A DNA stretch of 64,000 bases from Halobaculum sp. CBA1158. GTDB lineage: Archaea > Halobacteriota > Halobacteria > Halobacteriales > Haloferacaceae. Within the stretch, counting starts at the first letter, position 1, and every line of letters begins with the position of its first letter. The DNA is taken from the NCBI RefSeq assembly GCF_021431925.1, contig NZ_CP090371.1, positions 2,728,001 to 2,792,000 on the forward strand, given 5' to 3'. The translations under genes and the position numbers were made by a program. Shown in pieces: positions 9,896 to 18,517 of the stretch. The notes under the pieces are model-generated. The model did no database searches, was not told where the DNA came from, and saw nothing but the letters and a program-made list of their open reading frames with translations.

Positions 9896-12694
9896 ATGGT
9901 CACGGGAGCGCCGGCGACGATGCGCGAGCGCCGCGAGGAGCTCACGCCGATGCTCGCCCAGTACGTCGACGTGGCCGAGCGGTACGACGACTGCGTCGTC
10001 CTCTTCCGCGTCGGCGACTTCTACAAGGCCTTCTGCGAGGCCGCCGACGAGGTCGCGCGCGTCTGTGAGCTCACCCGGATCGAGCGCGAGGACTCCACGG
10101 GCACCTACACCGCCTGCGGCGTCCCCGTCGACAACGCCCCGAAGTACCTCCGACGGCTGCTCGATGCGGAGTACCGGGTCGCCGTCGCCGACCAGGTCGA
10201 GGACGCCGAGGAGGCGTCCGGGCTGGTCGACCGGGCGGTCACGCAGGTCCTGACGCCCGGTACCGTCGTCGAGGAGGAACTGCTGTCAGAGGGGTCGAAC
10301 ACCTACGTCGGCTGCGTCGCGACCGCCGTGGGCGACACGGGGGACGGCTCCGGAGGCGGGACCGACGGCGACGACGCGGCGTACGGCGTCGCGTACGTCG
10401 ACGTGTCCACCGGCGAGTGCGCCGTCACCGCCGGCGACGCCGCCGCGGTCGACGAGGAGCTCGCGCGGATCGCCCCGGCGGAGCTGCTCGTCGGCCCGGC
10501 CGTGCCATCGGAGGTCGTCGACGCCGCCGACTGCATGCGGACCGAGCGCGACCCCGAGGAGTTCGCCCCCGACGCCGCCGCCGACACGCTCGCCGCCTAC
10601 GCAGACCCCGAGCGCTTCGCCGCCGCCGAGCGCGTCGCCTGCGGCGCGCTGCTCGCGTACGCCGAGTACACCCAGGGCGACGACGGCCCGCTGGAGTACG
10701 TCCGTCGCGTCCGGCGGTACGACCCGCGGCGCTCGCTCCGGCTGGACGCGACCGCGCTGCGCGGGCTGGAGCTGTTCGAGAACCCCGTCGGCTCCGGCCG
10801 GACGCTGTTCGACACAATCGACGAGACGCGGTCCGCCCTCGGCCGTCGACGGCTGCGCGCGTGGCTCCGCCGGCCGCTGGTCGACGCCGACCGGATCCGG
10901 GAGCGACACGACGCCGTCGCGGCGTTCGCCGAGCGCACGCTCGTCCGCGAGGACGTGCGCGAGGCGCTCTCGGCCGCCTACGACCTCGAGCGACTCGTCG
11001 GCCGGGTCTCGCGGGGGCGGGCGACCGCCCGCGACCTCCGGTCGCTCCACGACACGCTGGCGGCCGTGCCCGAGGTCCGCGCGGCGCTCGAGGGGATCGA
11101 CGCCCTGGCGGACCTCCGAGGAGCGCTGGACCCCCTCGACGACGTGCGCGAGCGGATCGACGAGGCCGTCGTCCCGGACCCGCCCCAGGAGATCACCGAC
11201 GGCGGCGTGATCCGCGCGGGCTACGACGCCGACCTCGACGAGGTCCGATCGACCGCCCGCGAGGGGCGCGAGTGGATCGCCGAGCTGGAGGCGCGCGAGC
11301 GCGAGCGCACCGGCATCGAGAATCTGGAGGTGGGGTACACTCAGGTCCACGGCTACTACATCGAGGTGACGAACGGGCAACTCGAGAAGGTGCCCGACGA
11401 CTACACCCGGCGACAGACGCTGAAGAACAGCGAGCGCTTCTACACGCCGGAGCTGAAGCGCCGCGAGGACGAGATCCTCGGAGCCGACGAGCGCGCCGAC
11501 GCGCTGGAGTACGAGCTGTTCGCCGGGCTCAGGGACGAGGTCGCCGACGAGTCCGACCGGATCGGCGAACTCGCGGGGGCGATCGCCCGCGTCGACGCGC
11601 TGGCGGCCCTGGCGACCGTCGCCGTCGAACGCGACTACGTCCGCCCGGAGATGGTCGACCGCGACGGTGGCCGCGACCGCGACAGCGACGACCTCCACCT
11701 GAAGCGTTCCCGGCACCCGGTGGTCGAGGAGACCGAGTCGGAGTTCGTCCCCAACGACGCCGCCCTCCCGCGCGGGACGGTCGCGGTGATCACGGGGCCG
11801 AACATGAGCGGGAAGTCGACGTACATGCGACAGGTCGCGCTGTGCGTCGTGCTCGCGCAGGCCGGCTCGTTCGTCCCCGCCGACTCGGCCCGCCTGCCCG
11901 TCGTCGACCGGGTGTTCACCCGGGTCGGCGCGAGCGACGACATCGCCGGCGGCGAGTCGACGTTCATGCGCGAGATGCGCGAGCTGACCGACGTGCTCCA
12001 CGACGCGACCGGCGACTCGCTGGTCCTGCTCGACGAGGTCGGCCGGGGGACCGCGACCACGGACGGTCGCGCCATCGCCCGCGCGGCCGTCGAGTTCCTC
12101 CACGACGAGGTCGGCGCGACCACGCTCTTTGCGACCCACTACCACGAACTCACCGACCTCGCCGACGAGTACGACCGCGTCGTGAACCGCCACTTCGCGG
12201 CGACCGAACGCGAGGGGGACGTGACGTTCCTCCACCGGGTCCGTGAGGGGGCCGCCTCCTCGTCGTACGGCGTCGAGGTCGCCGACCTCGCGGGCGTCCC
12301 CGAGTCCGTCGTCGCTCGCGCGCACGACCTCGTCGCCGCCGAGCGCGACGGGGACCGCTCGGCCGACGACGCCGGCGGCAGGGACGGGGACGACGACGGC
12401 GACGACGACGGCGACACGACCGAAGCGATCCCCCAGCGAACCCTCGAGGAAGTCGCGGAAAACGGCCACAGCGAGCCGTCGGCGGCGGGTCGCGATCGAC
12501 GGGAGGCCAGCCCCGACCCGTCGCAGGCGACGCCCGGTCCGGAACCGGAGGAGGCGGTCGCGGCCGTCCTCGCCGAGTTACGCGACCTTTCGCTGGCGGA
12601 GACGACGCCGTTGGAGGCGTTGAACCGACTGCACGACCTCCAGCGACGGGCCGAGGCCGTCGAGGAGGGATCCCCGGGCGGTGAGGAGCCGTGA
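9896..12694 (+). CDS. mutS: DNA mismatch repair protein MutS
   Basis: A 932-residue protein with the full MutS architecture: mismatch-binding domain I, connector, lever/clamp (HGYYIEVTNGQLEKVP near 483) and the ABC-type ATPase. Walker A is GPNMSGKSTYMRQ near residue 633 and Walker B is VLLDEVGRGT. The signature region (GGESTFMREM) and the ATHYHEL helix are also present. It recognises mispairs and recruits MutL. The usual F-x-E of domain I reads F42-Y43-K44 (GDFYKAF), which departs from the family. An acidic low-complexity linker (DGDDDGDDDGD) precedes the C-terminal helical segment. The stop overlaps the mutL GTG (GTGA), so the genes are coupled. Haloarchaea often carry more than one mutS paralogue; I cannot say which this is. 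Confidence 0.95.
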   Translation: MVTGAPATMRERREELTPMLAQYVDVAERYDDCVVLFRVGDFYKAFCEAADEVARVCELTRIEREDSTGTYTACGVPVDNAPKYLRRLLDAEYRVAVADQVEDAEEASGLVDRAVTQVLTPGTVVEEELLSEGSNTYVGCVATAVGDTGDGSGGGTDGDDAAYGVAYVDVSTGECAVTAGDAAAVDEELARIAPAELLVGPAVPSEVVDAADCMRTERDPEEFAPDAAADTLAAYADPERFAAAERVACGALLAYAEYTQGDDGPLEYVRRVRRYDPRRSLRLDATALRGLELFENPVGSGRTLFDTIDETRSALGRRRLRAWLRRPLVDADRIRERHDAVAAFAERTLVREDVREALSAAYDLERLVGRVSRGRATARDLRSLHDTLAAVPEVRAALEGIDALADLRGALDPLDDVRERIDEAVVPDPPQEITDGGVIRAGYDADLDEVRSTAREGREWIAELEARERERTGIENLEVGYTQVHGYYIEVTNGQLEKVPDDYTRRQTLKNSERFYTPELKRREDEILGADERADALEYELFAGLRDEVADESDRIGELAGAIARVDALAALATVAVERDYVRPEMVDRDGGRDRDSDDLHLKRSRHPVVEETESEFVPNDAALPRGTVAVITGPNMSGKSTYMRQVALCVVLAQAGSFVPADSARLPVVDRVFTRVGASDDIAGGESTFMREMRELTDVLHDATGDSLVLLDEVGRGTATTDGRAIARAAVEFLHDEVGATTLFATHYHELTDLADEYDRVVNRHFAATEREGDVTFLHRVREGAASSSYGVEVADLAGVPESVVARAHDLVAAERDGDRSADDAGGRDGDDDGDDDGDTTEAIPQRTLEEVAENGHSEPSAAGRDRREASPDPSQATPGPEPEEAVAAVLAELRDLSLAETTPLEALNRLHDLQRRAEAVEEGSPGGEEP

Positions 12695-14520
12695 GCGAGG
12701 TCCGCGAGCTGTCGACGGCGACCGTCGAACGGATCGCCGCCGGCGAGGTGATCACCCGGCCCGCCCGCGTCGTCGCGGAGCTCGTCGAGAACGCCCTCGA
12801 CGCCGGTGCCGACCGCGTCGACGTGACCGTCGACGGCGACGGCACAGAGCGGATCCGGGTCGCCGACGACGGCCGCGGCATGGACCGGGCGGACGCCGTC
12901 CGCGCGGTCGATCCCCACACGACCAGCAAGATCCGCGGGGCCGACGACCTCGAGAGCGCTCGAACGCTCGGCTTCCGCGGGGAGGCGCTCGCGGCCATTG
13001 CCGACGCCGGTCGCCTGGAACTGGTGACGAACGACGGTGACGGGGGCGGAGACGGCGACGGCGACGACGGCGACGCCGACCCGGGGACCCGCGTCGTCGT
13101 CGACCGCGCGCCGGGCGGGACCGCGATGCACGACGACCGGGACGGCGGTCACACCGGCGACGACGATCACACCGGCGACGGCGACCGCGAGGCGGCCAAG
13201 ACCGTCGATGACGCCGGGCGCGCCCGGGGGACGACCGTCGTCGTCACGGACCTCTTCGCCGACCGGCCCGCCCGCCGGGAGTCGCTGGCGTCGCCGGCGC
13301 GGGAGTTCGGTCGGATCTCGGCGCTCACCACGGCGTACGCGCTGGCCCGTCCCGAGGTGTCGTTCTCGCTCACGCACGACGGCCGCGAGACGGTCTCGAC
13401 GACGGGGATGGGGACGCGGGACGCGCTCGTCGCGCTGTACGGGCGCGAGACGGCCGGCGAGTCGACGGCGCTCACCCACCGCGTCGGCGTCGACCTCGCG
13501 GGGCGCGCGGCGGATCTGACCGTCGAGGGTCGGCTCTGTTACCCCTCGACGACGCGCGCGAGCCGTGACCACGTCCACGTCGCCGTGAACGGTCGGCCCG
13601 TCCGCGACGACGGCCTCCGCCGAGCGGTCTCGCGGGGGTACGGGAGCCTCCTGCCGAGCGACCGCGAGCCTGTGGCCGCGGTCCGGATCGACCTCCCGGC
13701 GTGGGCGGTCGACGCGAACATCCACCCGGCGAAAGAGCGCGTCGCGATCCGCGGCGGCGACCGGGTCGCCGAGGCGGTCGAGTCGGGCGTTCGCGAGGCG
13801 CTGACGACCGCCGACCTCCGGCGCAGCGGCGAGGTGGCGATGGACCTCGAGTCGTCGCTCGCGCCCGTCGAGGGGGCCGACTCGGCGTTCGCGGACGCGA
13901 CCGTCCTCGGTGTGGCACGCGACCTGTACGTCGTCTGCGAGTCGCCCGAGGGCCTGCTCGTCGTCGACCAGCACGCGGCCCACGAGCGGATCAACTTCGA
14001 GCGACTCCGGGCGGCGCTGGCCGACGAGTCGGTGCCGTCGGCGGAGCTGAGCCCCGCGGCGACGGTGACGCTCGACCCGCCGACGGCCGCCGCCGTCGAG
14101 ACGCACCGCGAGGCGGTCGAGCGCCTCGGCTTCGCGGTCGAGCCGTTCGGCGGCACCACCTACCGGGTGCGGGCGGTGCCCGCGCCGCTGGGACGGGTCG
14201 CCGACGCCGAGGCGCTCCGGGAGGTCGCGGAGGCGCTTCGCGACGCCGGCGGCTCGGGATCAGCGAGCGGCGCGGGCGGCGCGAACGCTTCGGGCGGAAC
14301 GAACGGCACGGGCGGCGCGTCGGCCGTCCGCGAGGAGCTGCTGGCGGACCTCGCGTGTCACCCGTCGCTGAAGGCGGGCGACGACCTCGACCGCGAGACG
14401 GCCGCCGGACTGGTCGAGCGCCTCGGCGAGTGCGAGCGCCCGTACGCCTGTCCGCACGGGCGACCGACCGTCCTGTCGCTGGGGGAGTCGACCCTCGCGA
14501 CCGGGTTCGAGCGGGAGTGA
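12691..14520 (+). CDS. mutL: DNA mismatch repair protein MutL (endonuclease-type)
   Basis: A 609-residue protein. The N-terminal GHKL ATPase is clear (ERIAAGEVITRPARVVAEL, ENALDAGA, DDGRGM, HTTSKIRG, TLGFRGEAL). The C-terminal dimerisation/nuclease domain carries DQHA at 426-429, Glu432 and Glu437, matching DQHA(x)2E(x)4E of nicking MutL proteins, plus ACHPSLKAG and CPHGRPT. Two haloarchaeal insertions stand out: an Asp/Gly-rich loop inside the ATPase domain (around residues 115-170) and a Gly/Ser/Ala linker (around 525-550). It starts with GTG overlapping the mutS stop. It should nick the strand to be repaired, replacing MutH. Confidence 0.95.
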   Translation: MSEVRELSTATVERIAAGEVITRPARVVAELVENALDAGADRVDVTVDGDGTERIRVADDGRGMDRADAVRAVDPHTTSKIRGADDLESARTLGFRGEALAAIADAGRLELVTNDGDGGGDGDGDDGDADPGTRVVVDRAPGGTAMHDDRDGGHTGDDDHTGDGDREAAKTVDDAGRARGTTVVVTDLFADRPARRESLASPAREFGRISALTTAYALARPEVSFSLTHDGRETVSTTGMGTRDALVALYGRETAGESTALTHRVGVDLAGRAADLTVEGRLCYPSTTRASRDHVHVAVNGRPVRDDGLRRAVSRGYGSLLPSDREPVAAVRIDLPAWAVDANIHPAKERVAIRGGDRVAEAVESGVREALTTADLRRSGEVAMDLESSLAPVEGADSAFADATVLGVARDLYVVCESPEGLLVVDQHAAHERINFERLRAALADESVPSAELSPAATVTLDPPTAAAVETHREAVERLGFAVEPFGGTTYRVRAVPAPLGRVADAEALREVAEALRDAGGSGSASGAGGANASGGTNGTGGASAVREELLADLACHPSLKAGDDLDRETAAGLVERLGECERPYACPHGRPTVLSLGESTLATGFERE

Positions 14521-14554
14521 CCCGACGGTCGATCGTCGCCGGGGCGTCGGTGGC

Positions 14555-14848
14555 TCACCACGACTTGCAGTCGGCACAGACGTAATCGCCGTCGTCGCGC
14601 CAGCGCCGCGTCACCGTTGTCCCGCAAGCCGCGCAGGCGACTCCGTCGGGCGAGACGTCGAGCGTCGGAGAGACGGGATCGGCGTCGTCGACGACGGGAG
14701 CGTCCGAGTCGCCGTGGGCGTCCGAACCGTCGTCGCCGCGTCCAGCGTCGTCGCCGCGTCCAACGTCGTCGCCGTCGGCGGTCTCGGCCGCGAACTCGTC
14801 GAGCGAGCGGTCCTCGGGCACACCCCGAGGAAGCGGCGGCGCGGACAT
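14555..14848 (-). CDS. Acidic zinc-ribbon protein (DUF7573-like)
   Basis: A 97-residue protein. About 65 residues of acidic, low-complexity sequence containing repeated GRGDDA units are followed by a C-terminal zinc ribbon with CAAC and CADC pairs separated by about 17 residues (VACAACGTTVTRRW, DYVCADCKSW). The ATG at 14848 starts at MSAPPLPRGVPED; a longer frame exists upstream but its composition is not protein-like. I recall a haloarchaeal family (DUF7573) with this layout. No function is known; a nucleic-acid or protein adaptor role would be a guess. Confidence 0.75.
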   Translation of the reverse strand: MSAPPLPRGVPEDRSLDEFAAETADGDDVGRGDDAGRGDDGSDAHGDSDAPVVDDADPVSPTLDVSPDGVACAACGTTVTRRWRDDGDYVCADCKSW

Positions 14849-14948
14849 AACTCCGGCGAGGGCGGCCGCCGATCGGGCCGACCGGTCGGCCGTCGCCGTC
14901 CCGGCCGACACATCAACGCTCAAGTCCCCGCGGCGACGAGGTGTGCGT

Positions 14949-15194
14949 ATGGTTACCGTCACCGACTTCGTCGTCAGGCTGGTCACCAGCGTCCTCGACC
15001 TCGTCGTCATCTTCGTGACGGACGTGGCGCTTCGGGACCCGCTGTCGTTCGTCTCGTTCCTGTTCGGCGCGCTGTTCGTCGGCGGGGCGTCGCTCGTCCT
15101 CGGCTACCTCGCGCTCGGGGCGCTCGGCTACGAGTTCGGTATCGGCGACCCCGCAAGCGAGTCGCGCTACGACCGCGCGCAGCGCTCGCGCTGA
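14949..15194 (+). CDS. Small membrane protein
   Basis: An 81-residue protein with two predicted membrane helices: FVVRLVTSVLDLVVIFVTDV near the N-terminus and VSFLFGALFVGGASLVLGYL in the middle. A short charged tail ends DPASESRYDRAQRSR. The ATG at 14949 is chosen; a GTG six bases earlier (14943) is in frame and possible. It is divergent from the zinc-ribbon gene and convergent with serS. I do not recognise a family beyond 'conserved small haloarchaeal membrane protein'. Confidence 0.7.
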   Translation: MVTVTDFVVRLVTSVLDLVVIFVTDVALRDPLSFVSFLFGALFVGGASLVLGYLALGALGYEFGIGDPASESRYDRAQRSR

Positions 15195-15233
15195 CCGGAG
15201 CGCGACCGCCTCCCGACAGTTCGACTCCGTCGT

Positions 15234-16613
15234 TCAGTCCTTCTCGCCCGCGCCGACCGCGCTCTCGCCGAGCTTTTCGCTCCCCTCGATGACCTCGCGA
15301 CCGCCCATGTACGGCTGCAGGGGCGCTGGCACGTCGACCGTGCCGTCGTCGTTCTGGTAGTACTCCAGGATGGCGACGACGACGCGCGGGACGGCCACGC
15401 CCGAGCCGTTGAGGGTGTGGAGGTACTCGGCCGACTCGTGGCGTTCGGGGCGGAATCGCAGGCCTGCACGGCGGGCCTGGAAGTCGCGGAAGTTCGACAC
15501 CGACGAGACCTCGAGCCAGCGACCGCCCTGGTCGGGGCCGTCGTCCATGTCGTCGCCGGGGGCCCACACCTCGATGTCGTACTTCTTCGCCTGCGTGAAG
15601 CCGAGGTCCCCCGTGCACATCTCCAAGATGCGGTACGGGAGATCGAGGCGCTTCAGGACCTCCTCGGCCTCCTCGACGAGGCGGTCGAAGCGCTCGTCGC
15701 TGTTCTCGGGGCGCACGAAGTTCACCAGCTCCACCTTGTTGAACTGGTGGACGCGGACGATCCCGCGCGTCTCTGTGCCGTGTTCGCCCGCCTCGCGGCG
15801 GAAGTTCGGCGAGTACGCCTGGTGTTTGACCGGGAGGTCGTCGTCCAGCAGGATCTCGTCGCGGTACATGTTCGTCACGGGAACTTCGGCCGTCGGGAGG
15901 AGCCAGAGGTCGTCGTCGTCGATCTCGTCGGCGTTCTCGTCGCCGACGCGGTAGGCGTCCTCGACGAACTTCGGGAACTGACCGGTCCCCTCCATCGAGC
16001 GCGAGTTCACCGGGATCGGCGGGAACACGTCGGTGTACCCCTGCTCGCGGTGGACCTCCAGGAAGAACTGGATGAGCGCGTGCTCCAGCATCGCGCCCTC
16101 GCCCTTCGCGAAGTAGAAGCCCCCGCCCGACACCTTCGCGCCGCGGTCGAAGTCGAGGATGTCCAGATCCTCGCCGAGGTCGTAGTGCGGGGTCACCTCC
16201 GGCGGGAGACTCCGGAGGTCGTCGAACCCCTCGCGCCGCCGTTCGACGTTCTCCGACTCGTCCTCGCCGACGGGCACGTCGTCGTCGGGGATCTGCGGCA
16301 GGTGGAGCATCGCCTCGTGGAGCTCCTCCTCCAGTTCGTCGGCGCGCTCTTCGATCTCTTGGAGCTCCGACTTGAGGTCCTGGCTCCTGTCGATCGCCTC
16401 TTGAGCTTCCTCCTCCTTGCCCTCCTGTTTGAGCTGGCCGATCTTCGACGAGACCTCGTTGCGCTCGTGTCGGAGCGTGTCGCCGCGACCCTTCAGGTCG
16501 CGCCACTCCTCGTCGAGTTCGAGGATCCGGTCGAGGTCCACGTCGACCCCCTTGTTCTCGATGCCCTCGCGGACCGCCTCGGGGTGCTCGCGGAGGAACT
16601 GCCTCGAAATCAT
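15234..16613 (-). CDS. serS: Seryl-tRNA synthetase
   Basis: A 459-residue class II synthetase of normal length. The N-terminal tRNA-binding coiled coil covers about residues 30-105 (EEWRDLKGRGDTLRHERNEV, then SQDLKSELQEIEERADELEE). The catalytic domain has motif 2 (SPNFRREAGEHG, GIVRVHQFNKVE) and motif 3-like GLRFRPE, and ends with the LNGSGVAVPRVVVAILE segment. It charges tRNA-Ser with serine. It is the common bacterial/haloarchaeal type, not the methanogen type. The ATG at 16613 is preceded by a TATA-like cggtttagg about 27 bases upstream. Confidence 0.97.
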   Translation of the reverse strand: MISRQFLREHPEAVREGIENKGVDVDLDRILELDEEWRDLKGRGDTLRHERNEVSSKIGQLKQEGKEEEAQEAIDRSQDLKSELQEIEERADELEEELHEAMLHLPQIPDDDVPVGEDESENVERRREGFDDLRSLPPEVTPHYDLGEDLDILDFDRGAKVSGGGFYFAKGEGAMLEHALIQFFLEVHREQGYTDVFPPIPVNSRSMEGTGQFPKFVEDAYRVGDENADEIDDDDLWLLPTAEVPVTNMYRDEILLDDDLPVKHQAYSPNFRREAGEHGTETRGIVRVHQFNKVELVNFVRPENSDERFDRLVEEAEEVLKRLDLPYRILEMCTGDLGFTQAKKYDIEVWAPGDDMDDGPDQGGRWLEVSSVSNFRDFQARRAGLRFRPERHESAEYLHTLNGSGVAVPRVVVAILEYYQNDDGTVDVPAPLQPYMGGREVIEGSEKLGESAVGAGEKD

Positions 16614-16737
16614 TTGGTGGGGATTCCGGTGGTCGCGCCTAAACCGTGTCGGGTCTGTGTGATCGATTGGCTGTCGTGGTTTCCGGAAGCGACGACGACT
16701 GATCCACAGATCCAGTTGCGGTGAGGGTACAGTTTCC

Positions 16738-16850
16738 GAAAGCCCCCGGGCGTCTCGTGGGCTGCGACTCGCTGCGCTCCTTGGCCTTCGGCCTGCGGTG
16801 CTTGCTTCGTCTCGCCTCACGAGACGCCCGGCCCCTTTCAGTCCCACCCG
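16738..16850 (+). repeat. Dispersed hairpin element, copy 1 (113 bp)
   Basis: The element begins gaaagcccccgg and ends gcccctttcagtcccacccg (16831-16850). Between them lies a long inverted repeat: cgggcgtctcgtg at 16747-16759 pairs perfectly with cacgagacgcccg at 16818-16830. The same two ends flank a different hairpin at 42368-42494, and the right end recurs inverted at 17019-17038. It sits in the gap upstream of serS. It shows no coding capacity with acidic composition. Confidence 0.8.
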
Positions 16851-17018
16851 TGGTTCGAGCAGGCCGGACGTTGATGCCTCTCGAACGGTGCGCACGAACC
16901 GCGGCCGCGGTGGCGCGCGTCGGCGGGCCTCCGTGCCCGCCGACCGCGCGAGGGGCGAGGAGCACAGCGAGGCCGGAGGCCGAGCGAGCACCGCAGGCGG
17001 CTGGGGAGGGTGAGGTCG
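16851..17018. other. Non-coding stretch between two inverted element ends
   Basis: This stretch separates the right end of copy 1 from its inverted counterpart. It is rich in ggcgggcctccgtgcccgcc-type self-complementary runs and 'gcgaggagcacagcgagg'-type reading-frame-free repeats. I see no gene here; the open frames are arginine-rich shadows. Confidence 0.5.
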
Positions 17019-17047
17019 CGGGTGGGACTGAAAGGGGCCTTTCGGGA
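17019..17047 (-). repeat. Dispersed hairpin element, minimal inverted copy
   Basis: Positions 17019-17038 are the exact reverse complement of the 20-base right end at 16831-16850. They run directly into cctttcggg, the counterpart of the ccgaaag left end, so this copy consists of the two conserved ends joined without the variable hairpin. Together with copy 1 it makes an inverted pair about 170 bp apart. Confidence 0.7.
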
Positions 17048-17130
17048 ACCGTGTCTCCGCGGTGTCGTCCGACTCCGACGGCTGCTCGTACCCACCCCGG
17101 CGGACGAAACCGGCCGATCCGAACCGCGAC

Positions 17131-18264
17131 TTATCGACTGAATTCGATCGCCGCGCCCTGCCCGAAGCCGACGCACAGCGACGCCAGTCCGCGGTCCGCG
17201 TCGCGCTTGATCATCTCGTGGATGAGCGTCACCGGCAGCCGCGCGCCCGAGGCCCCCAGCGGGTGTCCAAGGGCGATCGCGCCGCCGTTGACGTTGTAGA
17301 TGTCCTCGTCGATCCCCAGTTCCCGACGGGCGTACTCACACTGGGAGGCGAACGCCTCGTTCACCTCCACGAGGTCGTAGTCGTCGATGTCGCGGCCCGC
17401 GCGCTCCAACAGCCCTCGCGTCGCGGGGACCGGGCCGATGCCCATCACCGTCGGGTCGACGCCCGCGACGTTGTTCGTGCCGACCTCCGCGAGCACGTCG
17501 AGTCCGTGCTCGTCGGCGAACTCCCTCGAGCACACGAGCGTCGCCGCCGCGCCGTCGGTGATCTGCGAGGAGTTCCCCGCCGTCACGGAGCCGTCGCCGG
17601 TGAACGCCGGCGAGAGCCCGCCGAGCGTCTCCATGTCCGTGTCCGGGCGGATGCCCTCGTCCTCGGTGACGACGCCGTCGTCGGTTTCGATCGGAACGAT
17701 CTCGTCGTCGAAGCGGCCCGACTCCGTCGCCTCGGCGGCGCGGTGGTGCGACCGGACGGCGAACTCGTCTTGGGCCTCGCGGGAGACCTCGTACTCCTCG
17801 GCGACCTTCTCGGCGGTCATCCCCATCTGAAGCTGGAAGACGTTATACATCTCCGACAGTTCGGGGTGGAGGTGCTGGTAGGAGTCGCCGTCCATCGGCA
17901 CCCGACTCATGCTCTCGACGCCGCCGGCGACGATGCACTCGCGGTTCCCGGCGGCGACCGCGTCGCCGGCGGAGATGATCGCCTGCATCGAGGAGGCGCA
18001 CCAGCGGTTGATGCTCGTCGCGGGCGTCCCCTCGCCCAGTTCCGACAGCAGCGCGATGACGCGGGCGACGTTGTTGTCCTGCTCGCCGCGCTGCTGGGCG
18101 ACCCCCCACATGAGGTCGTCCACGTCGTCGGCGTCCAGGTCGTGCTCCGCGAAGATGTGGTCGATGAGCGCCACGGAGAGGTCCTCGCTTCGCGTGTCCG
18201 CGAAGACGCCGTCCTGCCTGCCGAACGGGGTGCGATACGCGGCCGCGATGACGGGTGTTGCCAT
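17131..18264 (-). CDS. Acetyl-CoA C-acyltransferase (thiolase)
   Basis: A 377-residue thiolase. The acyl-binding Cys89 lies in [10 protein letters not shown], His334 in [13 protein letters not shown], and the base Cys364 in [11 protein letters not shown], so all catalytic residues are present. Normal family length is about 390. It should condense or cleave acyl-CoA/acetyl-CoA (beta-oxidation, or acetoacetyl-CoA formation for isoprenoids). No hydroxyacyl-CoA dehydrogenase is next to it, so the pathway is not fixed by context. The ATG at 18264 has a TATA-like ggatttatc about 25 bases upstream. Confidence 0.93.
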   Translation of the reverse strand: MATPVIAAAYRTPFGRQDGVFADTRSEDLSVALIDHIFAEHDLDADDVDDLMWGVAQQRGEQDNNVARVIALLSELGEGTPATSINRWCASSMQAIISAGDAVAAGNRECIVAGGVESMSRVPMDGDSYQHLHPELSEMYNVFQLQMGMTAEKVAEEYEVSREAQDEFAVRSHHRAAEATESGRFDDEIVPIETDDGVVTEDEGIRPDTDMETLGGLSPAFTGDGSVTAGNSSQITDGAAATLVCSREFADEHGLDVLAEVGTNNVAGVDPTVMGIGPVPATRGLLERAGRDIDDYDLVEVNEAFASQCEYARRELGIDEDIYNVNGGAIALGHPLGASGARLPVTLIHEMIKRDADRGLASLCVGFGQGAAIEFSR

Positions 18265-18297
18265 GGCCGATACTGCGCGGTCGATCCTGATAAATCC

Positions 18298-18400
18298 GGG
18301 AGAACCCCGGATCCGTTTCGCCGCGTTGCAGCGCCGACCGTCGCCTGCGCGGGCGTCGCACCGACCGTCGTTTCCTCTGCGGGCGTCACACCGACCGTCA
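18298..18400. repeat. Three degenerate direct repeats in a divergent promoter region
   Basis: The motif accgaccgtc(g/a) followed by a cgggcgtc stretch recurs three times (starting near 18331, 18358 and 18388) between the thiolase and the AAA ATPase genes. The spacing is about 27-30 bp. The function is unknown; it could be a chance duplication in a 250-bp divergent gap. Confidence 0.4.
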
Positions 18401-18484
18401 CCGGATCGTCAGCCGTCGCATTCCGGCACTCTCGGAAGCCGGCGCGTGCGATCGCCTCACACGCCGGTTTCCGGCGCTTCGACG

Positions 18485-18492
18485 CGCTTAAC
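18485..18492 (+). promoter_or_regulatory. TATA box of the AAA ATPase gene
   Basis: The sequence cgcttaac is centred about 29 bases before the ATG at 18518 and has the usual haloarchaeal TATA form. It implies transcription starting within a few bases of the start codon. Confidence 0.6.
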
Positions 18493-18517
18493 AGCCTCCG
18501 GCGGCAAGTCCTGGGGG

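Noticed and set aside
16721-17299. Plus-strand frame of 192 codons through the repeat block
   Set aside because: It crosses the hairpin element and the end of the thiolase gene; Arg/Pro/Ala-rich with no homology.
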